A stretch of 64,000 nucleotides of DNA from Clostridium ihumii AP5 (GTDB taxonomy: Bacteria > Bacillota > Clostridia > Clostridiales > Clostridiaceae), in NCBI RefSeq assembly GCF_000612845.1, contig NZ_CCAT010000045.1, positions 124,001 through 188,000 of the forward strand. The letters are read 5' to 3'. Of this stretch, positions 18,042-26,858 are shown piece by piece; position 1 is the first letter of the stretch; each line of letters begins with the position of its first letter. The position numbers were made by a program, and so were the translations under genes. The notes beneath the pieces were generated by a model. That model saw nothing but the letters and a program-made list of their open reading frames with translations, made no database searches and was not told the DNA's origin.

Positions 18042-18929
18042 ATGGTAAAATACGAATTACCATTTAATTTTGATTTAAATTTACTAAATTTTATTGATGA
18101 CAATATAGATAAAGACTGGATTGAATTTTTATTTTTATCACCTTTCAAAGATGATAGTAGTAATGCTAGAAGTCATGTTGAAGGAGTTGCTAAATCAAAT
18201 TGGACATACACCGTTCCAAATTCACGAGATGATTATACAAACTTTATAAAAGAAATACAAAAACATGGAATAAAACCAGCTATACTCTTTCAAGAGGATA
18301 CCCCTATAGCTAGTAATATACTAGACTATTATTTAAAACTTGGAGTAGATTCTTTTATCGTGAATTCTGATGAACTTGCTAAAAATATAAAAAAAATAGA
18401 CTCTAAGCTTAAAGTAGTAGCTTCAATTACCAAGATATTATCTGCAAAAGATCTATGGGAAAATGATTATTCTATGTATGACAAAATAGTTTTGCACTTT
18501 CCATTTAACAGAGCATTATGCAAACTAAAAGAATTGCCTAGCTTTTATAAATATACATTAATAGCAAATTCTTATTGTGTTTATAATTGTAAATCTGCTA
18601 AAGACCATTGGAGTAGTACTAAAGAAACATCATCAAAAGTTCCTTGTCTAAAAAATATTAATAAAGATGATTTAATATATATACCACCAGAATATATTTA
18701 TATGTTTGAACCTTATGTTGATAGTTTTAAAATACAAGGAAGAGAATATCCTACAAATATATTATCTGAAGAAATATATTGTTATTATAAAAAAATCCAC
18801 AATCCATTAGCTGGCGCAATATATAATAGATTATCCCCATTTAATGGTTGTGAATATTTTAATAAAGGTAAAGACTTAGAATTTGTAAATTACAACAATC
18901 CTCATAGTGGTTTACCCCATCCTGCATAA
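18042..18929 (+). CDS. U32-peptidase-like TIM-barrel protein (tentative)
   Basis: 295 residues, soluble. The repeated strand-helix units (IEFLFLSPF, IKPAILFQE, VDSFIVNSDEL, LKVVASIT, KIVLHFPFNR) look like a TIM barrel. The late stretch VDSFKIQGREYPTNIL resembles the FKIEGR segment of U32-family peptidases and RNA/cofactor hydroxylases. YCVYNCKSAKDHW offers two Cys spaced four apart. It lacks the full collagenase-like signature, so the assignment is tentative. It stands alone with a strong ribosome-binding site and terminator. Confidence 0.45.
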   Translation: MVKYELPFNFDLNLLNFIDDNIDKDWIEFLFLSPFKDDSSNARSHVEGVAKSNWTYTVPNSRDDYTNFIKEIQKHGIKPAILFQEDTPIASNILDYYLKLGVDSFIVNSDELAKNIKKIDSKLKVVASITKILSAKDLWENDYSMYDKIVLHFPFNRALCKLKELPSFYKYTLIANSYCVYNCKSAKDHWSSTKETSSKVPCLKNINKDDLIYIPPEYIYMFEPYVDSFKIQGREYPTNILSEEIYCYYKKIHNPLAGAIYNRLSPFNGCEYFNKGKDLEFVNYNNPHSGLPHPA

Positions 18930-18966
18930 AAAAGTGCTGAGTTTAAAATCTCAGCACTTTTTTTAA
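18928..18966. terminator. Bidirectional terminator
   Basis: AAAAAAGTGCTGAG pairs with CTCAGCACTTTTTT around the loop TTTAAAAT between the convergent genes ending at 18929 and 18963. Confidence 0.9.
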
Positions 18967-19607
18967 GAAGCTTTATTTTTATATAAATTTTCTAATTCCT
19001 CTTTATAATATCTTGGATAAAGTACATTATTTATTATATGCATTTTCTTTTTTCCATTTTTCAATATATAGCAATTTCCACTATTTTTAAAATCAAAATT
19101 GAAATCAGTATTTATATTAAATTCATCTATTTTTTTATCTAATTTATTTCCAATAAAAATATTTTTTTCTGTAGTTTTATATAAAAATATTTTTCCGTCA
19201 TATGATTTTCCTAATATTAAAGAAATTGAACATATAAATAAAACTGACCAAAATAATATACTTATCCATGAACTTCTTGCTTGAATAATATTTACTATAG
19301 CCATTACTAACCATGCATACCCTACACCTCTTGCATCTTGATAATAACTACTATAAAAAATATTTTTTTCCTTATTAAGTTCAAGTAATAACGCTTCTAC
19401 TAAATATTTATCTTCTGAAAGTGTGTTCACAATATTATGTGTAACTACCTTATTTTTATATAACATTTTAAAAATATAATTATCATCTAAATAAGCAGCC
19501 TTTATATCCTTAACATCATATTCTTTTGTTCTAAACTTTTTATAAAAAGTTAATTTTACATCATTTAACTCTACATATGCCTTTTTATTATAATTTCTTA
19601 TAACCAT
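18963..19607 (-). CDS. Hypothetical membrane protein, 214 aa
   Basis: Not recognised. The N-terminal 90 residues are a beta-rich, basic domain. Two adjacent membrane helices follow at about residues 97-135 (YAWLVMAIVNIIQA and ISILFWSVLFICSISLIL). The C-terminal domain is again beta-rich. The layout resembles small PH-like or bPH-domain membrane proteins with the domains in the cytoplasm, but no signature confirms it. Start after AGGGGGAT. Confidence 0.65.
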   Translation of the reverse strand: MVIRNYNKKAYVELNDVKLTFYKKFRTKEYDVKDIKAAYLDDNYIFKMLYKNKVVTHNIVNTLSEDKYLVEALLLELNKEKNIFYSSYYQDARGVGYAWLVMAIVNIIQARSSWISILFWSVLFICSISLILGKSYDGKIFLYKTTEKNIFIGNKLDKKIDEFNINTDFNFDFKNSGNCYILKNGKKKMHIINNVLYPRYYKEELENLYKNKAS

Positions 19608-19835
19608 ATTTATTTATCCCCCTAGACTTTTTAACATTATAACAATTTTTATATTTTTTTACAATTTAGTTATTTAAAAGTTATATAATCTATTATATTG
19701 TAAAAAAATAATATATATACAATTTAACTATCAACTTTTGTAACTTTTAATCGAATTTTATAATATACTTATTGTTAAAATTTTATATTTTTTTAAATAA
19801 TAAGTATTAAAAGGTATAAAAAGGAGACTTTATTT

Positions 19836-20906
19836 ATGAGACAAACAAGCTTTATGAAAATTTATAAAAAAAGATGGCATTCTAAAATTTTAGCATTATC
19901 ATTTTGTATGTTGATAATTTTAGGATTTATACTTGCAGGACTGTATAATTATTATGATCACTCAACTAACCCCATGATAGTTAAAAATTTAGATGATTAT
20001 AAAATGGCCCTTAATAATCATTCTTATATCCAAGTATCATCTAATGATTTATATGATTTAAATATTTCTACTACAGAAACAACTAGCAAATTTGGGATAA
20101 AATTAAATGAAAGAATTACATCTCACTTAATGGCAATAAAATTAGATGCTTTTATTCTGCCAATAGATTTGCCAAATAAAATTTATTTTGAACTCTCTGA
20201 AGGAAAATCAAACTCATACATATTTACTGGTCACCTACGTGAGCTTCCTGATGAAGACTTAGCTTTAATTAAAACATCAATTTCAGAAAATGAATTTTTA
20301 GGTACTAATTCACAATTAAAACCCTATTATCAATATTTACATTATGAAACCCCATTACAATCAGCTTTAATTTGCTTTACTTGTGCTATTTTATGCTTAT
20401 TGTTTATTTCTTTTCTTTACTTCTTTGTTATGAGAAAAAATAACATTGCTTTAAAAAGTCTTAAAAATTTTTCATTAGGTAATTTAGATGAAGCTCTAAT
20501 TCAAATTGATAAAGAATTAAATCTACCTAATACATATATAAATGGACCAATTTATATTACTGAAAATTATATAGTTGTTAATACACAACAAATAACTTTA
20601 GCACTTCCTTTAAAAGAATTAGTTTGGGCATACAAAAAAACTGTGAAACAAAAAGCAGGTGGAATTATAACTGTTGCCAAAAGTAATATGTTAGTTCTTA
20701 ACTTTTCCGATAAGAAAACTTATACAATAAATATTGCAAAAGGCAATAATTTGATAGATGATGTCATTTGCCATATATCCAAAAATTGTTCTAAAACTTT
20801 TGTCGGATATTCTGAAAAACTTAATAATCTATATAAAAAAGATTATAATAAATTTATATCTCAATGGAACATGAAAAAGGAAACTTCAGCTATACAAAAC
20901 GATTAA
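19836..20906 (+). CDS. Hypothetical two-helix membrane protein, 356 aa
   Basis: Not recognised. TM1 lies at about residues 16-38 (ALSFCMLIILGFILAGLYNYY) and TM2 at about 172-196 (ALICFTCAILCLLFISFLYFFVM). The 130-residue segment between them is probably outside the cell. The cytoplasmic C-terminal part has ALPLKELVWAYKK and NMLVLNFSDKK, which suggest a beta-rich domain. Paralogous in style to the gene at 18963: both combine a small strand-rich domain with TMs. Ribosome-binding site AAAAGGAGA; single gene. Confidence 0.7.
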   Translation: MRQTSFMKIYKKRWHSKILALSFCMLIILGFILAGLYNYYDHSTNPMIVKNLDDYKMALNNHSYIQVSSNDLYDLNISTTETTSKFGIKLNERITSHLMAIKLDAFILPIDLPNKIYFELSEGKSNSYIFTGHLRELPDEDLALIKTSISENEFLGTNSQLKPYYQYLHYETPLQSALICFTCAILCLLFISFLYFFVMRKNNIALKSLKNFSLGNLDEALIQIDKELNLPNTYINGPIYITENYIVVNTQQITLALPLKELVWAYKKTVKQKAGGIITVAKSNMLVLNFSDKKTYTINIAKGNNLIDDVICHISKNCSKTFVGYSEKLNNLYKKDYNKFISQWNMKKETSAIQND

Positions 20907-20993
20907 ATACGAGCAATAAACATTTAGTTTCACAAAAAATAACTTAAATGTTCCCAGAACTCTAGTTTTCATAGTTGTATTACTTTTATTATA

Positions 20994-21028
20994 AAAAATA
21001 AGGTGTTAATTCAACACCTTATTTTTTA
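20994..21028. terminator. Bidirectional terminator
   Basis: AAAAATAAGGTGTT pairs with AACACCTTATTTTTT around AATTC. It serves the gene ending at 20906 and overlaps the stop of the XRE gene at 21026. Confidence 0.85.
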
Positions 21029-21232
21029 GCTTATACATAATTCATTTTTACTACAATTAAAAAACTCCGCAATCTTTTTAATTGTCATCTCATCTGGATA
21101 CGCTTCTAAGTTTTCATACATTTCTAAAGTTGCTATACTAAGACCTAGTTCATATGCTAGTTCATCTTTACTTAAGTTTAAATTTATTCTTAACTTTTTT
21201 AAGTTTTTCGAAAAGTTACTATATCCAATCAT
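21026..21232 (-). CDS. Small XRE-family DNA-binding protein
   Basis: 68 residues, essentially one Cro/cI helix-turn-helix: FSKNLKKLRINLNLSKDELAYELGLS, then IATLEMYENLEAYPDEMTIKKIAEFF. There is no effector domain. It may autoregulate or control a neighbour, but no dyad is obvious in its short leader. The start follows TGGGGTAAT. Confidence 0.88.
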   Translation of the reverse strand: MIGYSNFSKNLKKLRINLNLSKDELAYELGLSIATLEMYENLEAYPDEMTIKKIAEFFNCSKNELCIS

Positions 21233-21417
21233 TTATATTACCCCAACTCTCATTAAAAATCTCTCTATATAAATTATATTATTTTAATGAGACATAAGTT
21301 GTCCATGTAAAAAATTAATATAATGTTAATTCTTGCATAATATAATTGTTAATTTTAATTGGGTTGATTTCCATCTACTTACATCACAAATCAAATTCAC
21401 AGTTTTAAGTGCTATAT

Positions 21418-21675
21418 TTAATACAAATCCATTTTTTCTATTGATTTATCATATTTAGAAACTTTGCTTTCAAAATACTTGCATATCTCATTATCACTTA
21501 CCTCACAGCCTACTTCTTGAATCTCTAAATATACATTTCCTGCAATAACTCTTCTTTCATCTTTGCTAGGTTTTCTTTTATTTTCTACTATAAAATTAAT
21601 ATACCTTTCTCTAAGCATTGTGGAAATCTTTATTTGCTCCTTCATATTTAACTGTACCCACTTTTTTTTCATCAT
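21418..21675 (-). CDS. Hypothetical protein, 85 aa
   Basis: Not recognised. A small, charged and probably helical protein: MLRERYINFIVENKRKPSKDERRVIAGNVYLEIQEVG. No signal or membrane segment. GGAG lies 12 nt before the ATG, a little far but acceptable. It is in a same-strand run with GNAT genes upstream, separated by 54 bp. Confidence 0.6.
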   Translation of the reverse strand: MMKKKWVQLNMKEQIKISTMLRERYINFIVENKRKPSKDERRVIAGNVYLEIQEVGCEVSDNEICKYFESKVSKYDKSIEKMDLY

Positions 21676-21729
21676 TTGTTTTCATCACTCCTAAATTATA
21701 ACATTCTAACCATAAATCTTACTACATAT

Positions 21730-22263
21730 TTAACTATTATAATATTCTTCTCTTAAAATTCCCATAGAAACTTCATCATGATATTTTCCATCAACAAAAA
21801 GTTCGTCCCTTAATATGCCTTCAACCTTAAATCCACATTTTTCATAAGATTTTATAGCTCTTTTATTGAAAGAAAATACATTTAGCTTTATTTTGTGTAT
21901 ATTCATTTGCTCAAATATAAAGTGCATTAAGACTTTCATAGCATCTGTTCCATATCCTTTTCCTAAATAATCTTTGTCTCCTATAAAAATCCCTACCACT
22001 ACGTAACTGTTTTTCCAATCTACTTCATTTATACCACAACCACCTATATATTTTTTATCTTCTAATGTTTCTATTGCAAAGTTATAAGTATCTTTACTTG
22101 CACTTAAATTTTCATACCATTTTTCTTCATCTTCATAAGTATACAGAAAAGGAATTCCTGGATTTAAAAGTTTTTTTATTTCTGAATCATTAACGTACTC
22201 CTGTGCCAATTTAATGTCTTCTTTTTTATATTCTCTAAGCCTTATCTTTTCACCTTTATACAT
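21730..22263 (-). CDS. GNAT acetyltransferase, RimJ/RimL type
   Basis: 177 residues. Motif A reads IGDKDYLGKGYGTDAMKVLMHF (pyrophosphate-binding Q/RxxGxG/A as LGKGYG). The C-terminal NKRAIKSYEKCGFKVEGILRDELFVDGKY is typical of the RimJ/RimL and spermidine N-acetyltransferase subfamily. It transfers acetyl from acetyl-CoA to an amine or protein N terminus; the substrate is not predictable. It follows the 22275 GNAT by only 11 bp, so the two are co-transcribed. Confidence 0.9.
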   Translation of the reverse strand: MYKGEKIRLREYKKEDIKLAQEYVNDSEIKKLLNPGIPFLYTYEDEEKWYENLSASKDTYNFAIETLEDKKYIGGCGINEVDWKNSYVVVGIFIGDKDYLGKGYGTDAMKVLMHFIFEQMNIHKIKLNVFSFNKRAIKSYEKCGFKVEGILRDELFVDGKYHDEVSMGILREEYYNS

Positions 22264-22274
22264 ATTTTCTCCTC

Positions 22275-23087
22275 CTAATATATAAACATAACACTATCTA
22301 CATCTCCACATTCTTCATATCCAATATTTTTATATACATTTACTGCTGTTTTATTATTTAAATTTGCATACAGCATTGGTGTTAATCCTTCTTCTAATAA
22401 TTTTTCACTTAATTTAGCAACTAACGAACTTGCATATCCGTTATTTCTTTCATTTTTATTTGTATATACACTAGTTATTCTAGCATATTCTAAAGTTTTA
22501 TGAACGACCCTTGCCATTGCTACAATCTTTTTATCTACTTCCCATAAGAATAAATCATTATTATTTATAATTTCCATTGCTTCTAATATTTTTCTTTCTC
22601 TATCTATTCCTTCTCCACCTGATGATTCATTAAAATCTGATAAATACTGTGAAACTATATCTGTATGATTTAAATTTGCTTTAACCATTTTCCCTTTTGA
22701 GTACTTGTCTAATATTACTTTTGTACATTTATATGCACCCATTCCTATATATTTTTTACATTCTACATTAAACTTATCTTCATAAACTTTTGATATTTTT
22801 GATATAAAATCAGGTTCACCTGATACTCCACTTATGCTATTTTCATTAAGTACATCACAAAGCTCATTTGTTACAATATCAAGCTTTTCCTCAGCCATAT
22901 CCTGTATTGCCCAAATCCACATATCATGCCCTGGATTGCACATTGCTATTAAATCATCTTCTTCTGTCTTTAAAGCTAAAACTTCATTTCCCTCACTTAT
23001 TCTATAAAAAAGATTAAATTGGACATCATAATCCTTAAATGGTTTTTTAAGTAAAACATCACTATCACTTTTAAAACAACTTAACAT
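22275..23087 (-). CDS. GNAT acetyltransferase, 270 aa
   Basis: The C-terminal half is the catalytic GNAT fold: WEVDKKIVAMARVVHKTLEYARITSVYTN, then NERNNGYASSLVAKLSEKLLEEG (motif A with NNGYAS) and NLNNKTAVNVYKNIGYEECGDV. The N-terminal 130 residues are a separate, divergent domain, as in two-domain GNATs. The start is placed at 23087: the GGGGATGGGG ribosome-binding site lies within the longer frame that would begin at a TTG at 23111. Confidence 0.85.
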   Translation of the reverse strand: MLSCFKSDSDVLLKKPFKDYDVQFNLFYRISEGNEVLALKTEEDDLIAMCNPGHDMWIWAIQDMAEEKLDIVTNELCDVLNENSISGVSGEPDFISKISKVYEDKFNVECKKYIGMGAYKCTKVILDKYSKGKMVKANLNHTDIVSQYLSDFNESSGGEGIDRERKILEAMEIINNNDLFLWEVDKKIVAMARVVHKTLEYARITSVYTNKNERNNGYASSLVAKLSEKLLEEGLTPMLYANLNNKTAVNVYKNIGYEECGDVDSVMFIY

Positions 23088-23190
23088 ATATCCCCATCCC
23101 CTTTTATACAATTTTAATTTTTTTATATTAATTTGACTTATGTATTAAAAATATTTTTTTAAATTTAATATACAAGTCAAATATTTAAAT

Positions 23191-23706
23191 CTACTTAATA
23201 AGTTTATAATTATATCTAGCCATTATATATTCATCCTCATAAATTCCATTTCTTATGATTGCATATTTTCTTTTTCCTTCAATTACAAATCCTAATGATT
23301 TATAAAGGCTTATAGCTTTTTCATTGTCCACAAATACGCCTAACTCTATTCTAACTAACATTAACCAATTATCTGCTATATCAAGTAATTCTTTCATAAG
23401 CGCTGTTCCAATACCATTTCCTTGGTAATCTTTTCCTATACTTATTCCCATACTTCCTGAATGTCTTACTCTATTAGATTTGTTTACAGATAAAGAAGCT
23501 ACTCCTATAACTTTTTTCACTCCATCTTCTAATATTTCAGCCACTATCATATGATCATTTTCTGTAAGATTATCAATAATTCTTTGTGATCTTGAAATTC
23601 TTTCACTAACAATCCCCATTGTATTTTCTCTTACACCATCTTGACGTCTTATTTCATTTATAAACTCTGCATCTTCTTTTACTACTGGCCTTATTAAAAA
23701 GTTCAT
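23191..23706 (-). CDS. GNAT acetyltransferase behind a structured leader RNA
   Basis: 171 residues. Motif A GISIGKDYQGNGIGTALMKELL and the C-terminal NEKAISLYKSLGFVIEGKRKYAI are complete. The subfamily resembles RimI-like and phosphinothricin-type N-acetyltransferases; substrate unknown. Its transcription starts about 190 nt upstream, from a consensus promoter, and reads through a leader that can fold into a terminator or an antiterminator (see 23791-23895). That makes it a gene whose expression is probably conditional, perhaps on its own substrate. Confidence 0.9.
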   Translation of the reverse strand: MNFLIRPVVKEDAEFINEIRRQDGVRENTMGIVSERISRSQRIIDNLTENDHMIVAEILEDGVKKVIGVASLSVNKSNRVRHSGSMGISIGKDYQGNGIGTALMKELLDIADNWLMLVRIELGVFVDNEKAISLYKSLGFVIEGKRKYAIIRNGIYEDEYIMARYNYKLIK

Positions 23707-23790
23707 TTAATCATCCCCTAAATCACAAAATTTTCTTAACATTATTCTTGAAGTATTTTTCATTCAATTCACTAAATTTAAAATTTATAT

Positions 23791-23895
23791 AAAAAAAACA
23801 CTACGAATTCACTTTAGTAGTGACTCCGTAGTGGTATCTACGTGTAGGATTAATCCCTGTGTCGCTCACTTTTGCTTAGACACACTCACTTTATG
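23791..23895 (-). ncRNA. Candidate cis-regulatory leader RNA (unassigned riboswitch/attenuator)
   Basis: About 105 nt of minus-strand RNA between a promoter and the GNAT at 23706. It opens with a hairpin closed by GTGTC (23883-23879) and GACAC (23863-23859), and contains GGATTAATCC. The 3' half has two exclusive folds. CGTAG (23842-23838) can pair with CTACG (23831-23827). Alternatively CACTACG (23833-23827) pairs with CGTAGTG (23805-23799), enclosing TCACT/AGTGA, followed by eight T. The latter is a textbook terminator. I could not match the 5' part to a riboswitch class I know. Confidence 0.65.
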
Positions 23896-23900
23896 TATTT

Positions 23901-23929
23901 ATAATATACATTTTCCAATAAATTGTCAA
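23901..23929 (-). promoter_or_regulatory. Consensus sigma-A promoter of the leader RNA and GNAT
   Basis: On the minus strand TTGACA (23929-23924), 17-bp spacer, TATTAT (23906-23901). Transcription would start near 23894, at the 5' edge of the structured leader. Confidence 0.8.
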
Positions 23930-23970
23930 CTTAATTTCCATTTATTCAAATTATTGTTCAAATAAAATAA

Positions 23971-24005
23971 AAAGCTATAGTACAATATTATTTATACTAT
24001 AGCTT
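23971..24005 (-). terminator. Terminator of the secreted CBM protein gene
   Basis: AAGCTATAGTA pairs with TACTATAGCTT. On the minus strand the stem is followed by TTTTATTTTATTT. Confidence 0.85.
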
Positions 24006-24014
24006 ACTACTTTT

Positions 24015-24497
24015 CTATTTAACTAACTCCCAAAACATTGGTGCTTCACATGGATTCCAACCTGGTTGTGCATAATGGAATCTTTTGCATTTATAAATAT
24101 TTGAATTATAACTTACAATATCACCTTTTTGATATGGAACTTTGCTACTTTCAACGTGAGTTTCATCTGCATACCATTCTGGCACAACACCTACTGATTT
24201 CCAAAACATTCTTGCTTCACTTGGATTCCAGCCTAGTTGAGGATAATGAAATCTTTTGCATTCATATACTTTACCGTTATAAATTGCAATACTACCTTTT
24301 ATGTAAGGGTTCTTTTCATTTTGATTTAATCCTTCTTGTGCGTTCCAAATACTCATTGGACTTTCTTCATCTACTACATTATATTGAATTTTAGAACTCT
24401 CCATTGTTTTAGCTGTAACTGTAGGAATCATTCCTCCAAATACCATTGCTGTACCTAAAAATAATGATGTAATAACTTTAACTTGTTTACTTTTCAT
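24015..24497 (-). CDS. Secreted protein with two CBM5/12-like (chitin-binding-type) modules
   Basis: 160 residues. A signal peptide (MKSKQVKVITSLFLGTAMVF, cleavage probably after VTA near residue 29) is followed by two repeats of about 45 residues. Each has the pattern YxKGxIxxYNxxxYxCKRFHY, then GWNPxEAxMFW, with conserved aromatics like ChtBD3/CBM5-12 modules. There is no catalytic domain, so it should bind a surface polysaccharide, host glycan or chitin-like polymer. Expression lies under a c-di-GMP-II riboswitch, placing it with biofilm, adhesion or lifestyle functions. Confidence 0.85.
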   Translation of the reverse strand: MKSKQVKVITSLFLGTAMVFGGMIPTVTAKTMESSKIQYNVVDEESPMSIWNAQEGLNQNEKNPYIKGSIAIYNGKVYECKRFHYPQLGWNPSEARMFWKSVGVVPEWYADETHVESSKVPYQKGDIVSYNSNIYKCKRFHYAQPGWNPCEAPMFWELVK

Positions 24498-24525
24498 ATT
24501 AACACTCCTAATTTTTTTTAATTAT

Positions 24526-24602
24526 AATTAGGTCGGTTGCACTACTAACTCCATATAATTTAAGTGCCCACATACAAATTATACTTCTTCATTTCCTAAA
24601 TT
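24526..24602 (-). ncRNA. c-di-GMP-II riboswitch (GEMM-II)
   Basis: The minus-strand RNA carries the class signature: GGAAATGA near the 5' end (about 24596-24588), GGGCACTT (24569-24562) and the highly conserved GAGTTAGTAGTGCAACCGAC (24551-24532). The P1 3' strand CCTAATT (24532-24526) can pair with the 5' TTAGG or instead with AATTAGG (24513-24507), which contains the start of the gene's AGGAG site. Ligand binding should stabilise P1 and free the ribosome-binding site, so c-di-GMP is predicted to turn translation on. Confidence 0.9.
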
Positions 24603-24603
24603 T

Positions 24604-24632
24604 ATTATATAATACTTTATTTTCCTTGTAAA
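24604..24632 (-). promoter_or_regulatory. Sigma-A promoter of the riboswitch-controlled gene
   Basis: On the minus strand TTTACA (24632-24627), 17 bp, TATAAT (24609-24604). The predicted start is at the first base of the aptamer P1 stem. Confidence 0.75.
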
Positions 24633-24685
24633 TAAAATTCTTTATTTTCTTATTTTTCCTTAAAAGGATCTTTATTTATAAAATA

Positions 24686-24726
24686 TAAAATGGTTTCTAT
24701 TACCTAAATAATAGAAACCATTTTAA
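24686..24726 (-). terminator. htpG: Terminator of htpG
   Basis: AAAATGGTTTCTATTA pairs with TAATAGAAACCATTTT around a 6-nt loop, just past the htpG stop. Confidence 0.9.
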
Positions 24727-24733
24727 TATCACA

Positions 24734-26608
24734 TTATTTCATTATTTTACAGATGTTATTTGTAAATTCTACTGGATCATTTATAGCTAATCCTTCTATA
24801 AGTAAAGCTTGATTATATAATAAATCTGTATATAATTTGAATTTTTCTTCATCTTTTTCATGAGCATCTTTTAAAGCTTTAAATACTTCATGATTTTCAT
24901 TTATCTCTAAAATTTTATCCGCTTTTACATCTTGACCATTTGGCATAGCTTTTAAAACTTTTTCCATCTCTATTGAAAGTTCACCTTCATTAGATAAACA
25001 TACTGGATGATTTTTTAATCTCTTTGAAGCTTTAACTGATTTAACTTTATCAGCCAATACATTTTTCATAGCTTCAAAAACTCCTTTATTCTCTTCATTT
25101 TCAGATAAATTTTTATCGTCTTCTGTCTCTATTCCTAAATCACTACTAGATACAGATTTAAATTCTTTTTCTTTATAATTCATCATCATTTTAATTGCAA
25201 ATTCATCTACTTCTTCAGTAAAGTATAATATCTCATATCCTTTATCTAATACTAATTCTGTTTGTGGAAGTTTCTCAATTCTTTCCACTGAATCACCAAC
25301 AGCATAGTAGATGTATTTTTGATCTTCTGGCATTCTAGATACATATTCATTTAAAGTTACCATTTTCTTTTCTTTAGATGAATAGAACATTAATAAATCT
25401 TGAAGTACATCCTTATTGCTTCCAAATTCACTATATACACCATATTTTAATTGAGAGCCAAAAGTTTTATAGAATTTCTCATATTTTTCTCTATCATTTT
25501 TTAATAGATTTTCAAGTTCACCTTTTATTTTATTTTTTATATTTTTAGCTATTAATTTTAATTGTCTATCATGTTGTAATATTTCTCTAGATATGTTAAG
25601 TGAAAAATCTTCTGAATCAACTATACCTTTTACAAATCCAAAGTAGTCTGGTAATAAATCACCACATTTATTCATTATTAAAACACCATTTGAATAAAGC
25701 TCTAATCCTTTTTCATACTCTTTTGTATAGAAATCATATGGAGCTTTTTCTGGAATAAATAATATTGAATTATAACTTACCATACCATCTACACTAATAT
25801 GAACATGTTTTATAGGTTTATCAAATCCAAAGTGTTTTTCACTATAGAAGTTATTATAGTCTTCTTCAGTAAGTTCATTTTTATTTTTTCTCCAAATAGG
25901 AACCATGCTATTTACTGTTTCTTCTTCTTTATATTCCTCGTATTCTTCTTCACTACCTTCTTTTAACTTATTTTTTGTTAATTCCATTTTAATTGGATAT
26001 CTTATAAAGTCAGAATACTTTTTAATTAAATTTCTTAAACTATATTCATCTAAATAATCATCAAAATTTTCATCTTCTGTATTATCTTTAATTTTTAATA
26101 TTATTTCTGTACCTACAGAATCTCTATCACATTCTTCAATTGTATATCCTTCTACCCCTTGTGATTCCCATCTGTAAGCTTTATCGCTTCCAAAAGCTTT
26201 AGTTATAACAGTAACTTTATCCGCTACTAAAAATGCTGAATAAAACCCAACACCAAACTGGCCAATTATATCATGACCTTCTTCTAATTCATTTTCTTTC
26301 TTAAATTGAAGTGAACCACTCTTTGCAATAACTCCTAAATTGTTTTCTAACTCTTCTTCAGTCATTCCAATACCAGTATCACATATTCTTAACACTCTAT
26401 TCTCTTTTTCTGGCATTACTTTAATATAATAATCTTCTTTGTTAAAAGTTAACGAATCATCACTTAATGTTTTATAATAAATCTTATCAATTGCATCACT
26501 TGCATTAGATAATAACTCTCTTAAAAAAATCTCTCTATGAGTATAAATTGAATTAATCATAATGTCTAATAATCTCTTAGACTCTGCTTTAAATTGTTTA
26601 GTTTCCAT
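24734..26608 (-). CDS. htpG: Molecular chaperone HtpG (Hsp90)
   Basis: 624 residues from the preferred ATG. The N-terminal GHKL ATPase shows [15 protein letters not shown] (N box), [11 protein letters not shown] (DxGxG) and [15 protein letters not shown] (lid and G box). The middle-domain catalytic loop and client-binding regions follow ([11 protein letters not shown]), and the C-terminal dimer domain is intact. It is a cytosolic ATP-dependent chaperone. The start is at 26608: GGGAG lies 9 nt before this ATG but only 3 nt before the TTG upstream. A CIRCE element at the transcription start predicts HrcA control. Confidence 0.98.
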   Translation of the reverse strand: METKQFKAESKRLLDIMINSIYTHREIFLRELLSNASDAIDKIYYKTLSDDSLTFNKEDYYIKVMPEKENRVLRICDTGIGMTEEELENNLGVIAKSGSLQFKKENELEEGHDIIGQFGVGFYSAFLVADKVTVITKAFGSDKAYRWESQGVEGYTIEECDRDSVGTEIILKIKDNTEDENFDDYLDEYSLRNLIKKYSDFIRYPIKMELTKNKLKEGSEEEYEEYKEEETVNSMVPIWRKNKNELTEEDYNNFYSEKHFGFDKPIKHVHISVDGMVSYNSILFIPEKAPYDFYTKEYEKGLELYSNGVLIMNKCGDLLPDYFGFVKGIVDSEDFSLNISREILQHDRQLKLIAKNIKNKIKGELENLLKNDREKYEKFYKTFGSQLKYGVYSEFGSNKDVLQDLLMFYSSKEKKMVTLNEYVSRMPEDQKYIYYAVGDSVERIEKLPQTELVLDKGYEILYFTEEVDEFAIKMMMNYKEKEFKSVSSSDLGIETEDDKNLSENEENKGVFEAMKNVLADKVKSVKASKRLKNHPVCLSNEGELSIEMEKVLKAMPNGQDVKADKILEINENHEVFKALKDAHEKDEEKFKLYTDLLYNQALLIEGLAINDPVEFTNNICKIMK

Positions 26609-26668
26609 TTTCAAATGCTCCCTTCACCATAAAGACTATATATTTAATTTATTTTTATTTCTATTTTG

Positions 26669-26695
26669 TTAGCACTATATCACAACGAGTGCTAA
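26669..26695. promoter_or_regulatory. CIRCE element (HrcA operator)
   Basis: TTAGCACTA-N9-GAGTGCTAA matches the CIRCE consensus (TTAGCACTC-N9-GAGTGCTAA) at 17 of 18 positions. It covers the expected transcription start of htpG, the usual CIRCE position for HrcA repression relieved by heat. Confidence 0.95.
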
Positions 26696-26707
26696 CAGTA
26701 TATCTTT

Positions 26708-26736
26708 TATATACCATATTTAAAAATGCATGTCAA
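26708..26736 (-). promoter_or_regulatory. htpG: Sigma-A promoter of htpG
   Basis: On the minus strand TTGACA (26736-26731), 17-bp spacer, TATATA (26713-26708), immediately before the CIRCE dyad. Confidence 0.85.
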
Positions 26737-26806
26737 GTTCATTAATTGATGTTTTTTATAAATATATTATGTAATTCTATTAATAACTTTATAGATTATA
26801 TAACCT

Positions 26807-26847
26807 AAAATAAGATGATTTCTATGTTTTCAGAAATCATCTTATTT
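26807..26847 (-). terminator. Terminator of the ABC permease operon
   Basis: AAATAAGATGATTTCT pairs with AGAAATCATCTTATTT with a short loop, directly after the permease stop on the minus strand. Confidence 0.85.
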
Positions 26848-26858
26848 ATTTATTGAAT

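Noticed and set aside
24038-24394. 118-codon plus-strand frame opposite the CBM protein
   Set aside because: Antisense of two repeats; no ribosome-binding site, and the real gene has promoter, riboswitch and signal peptide.
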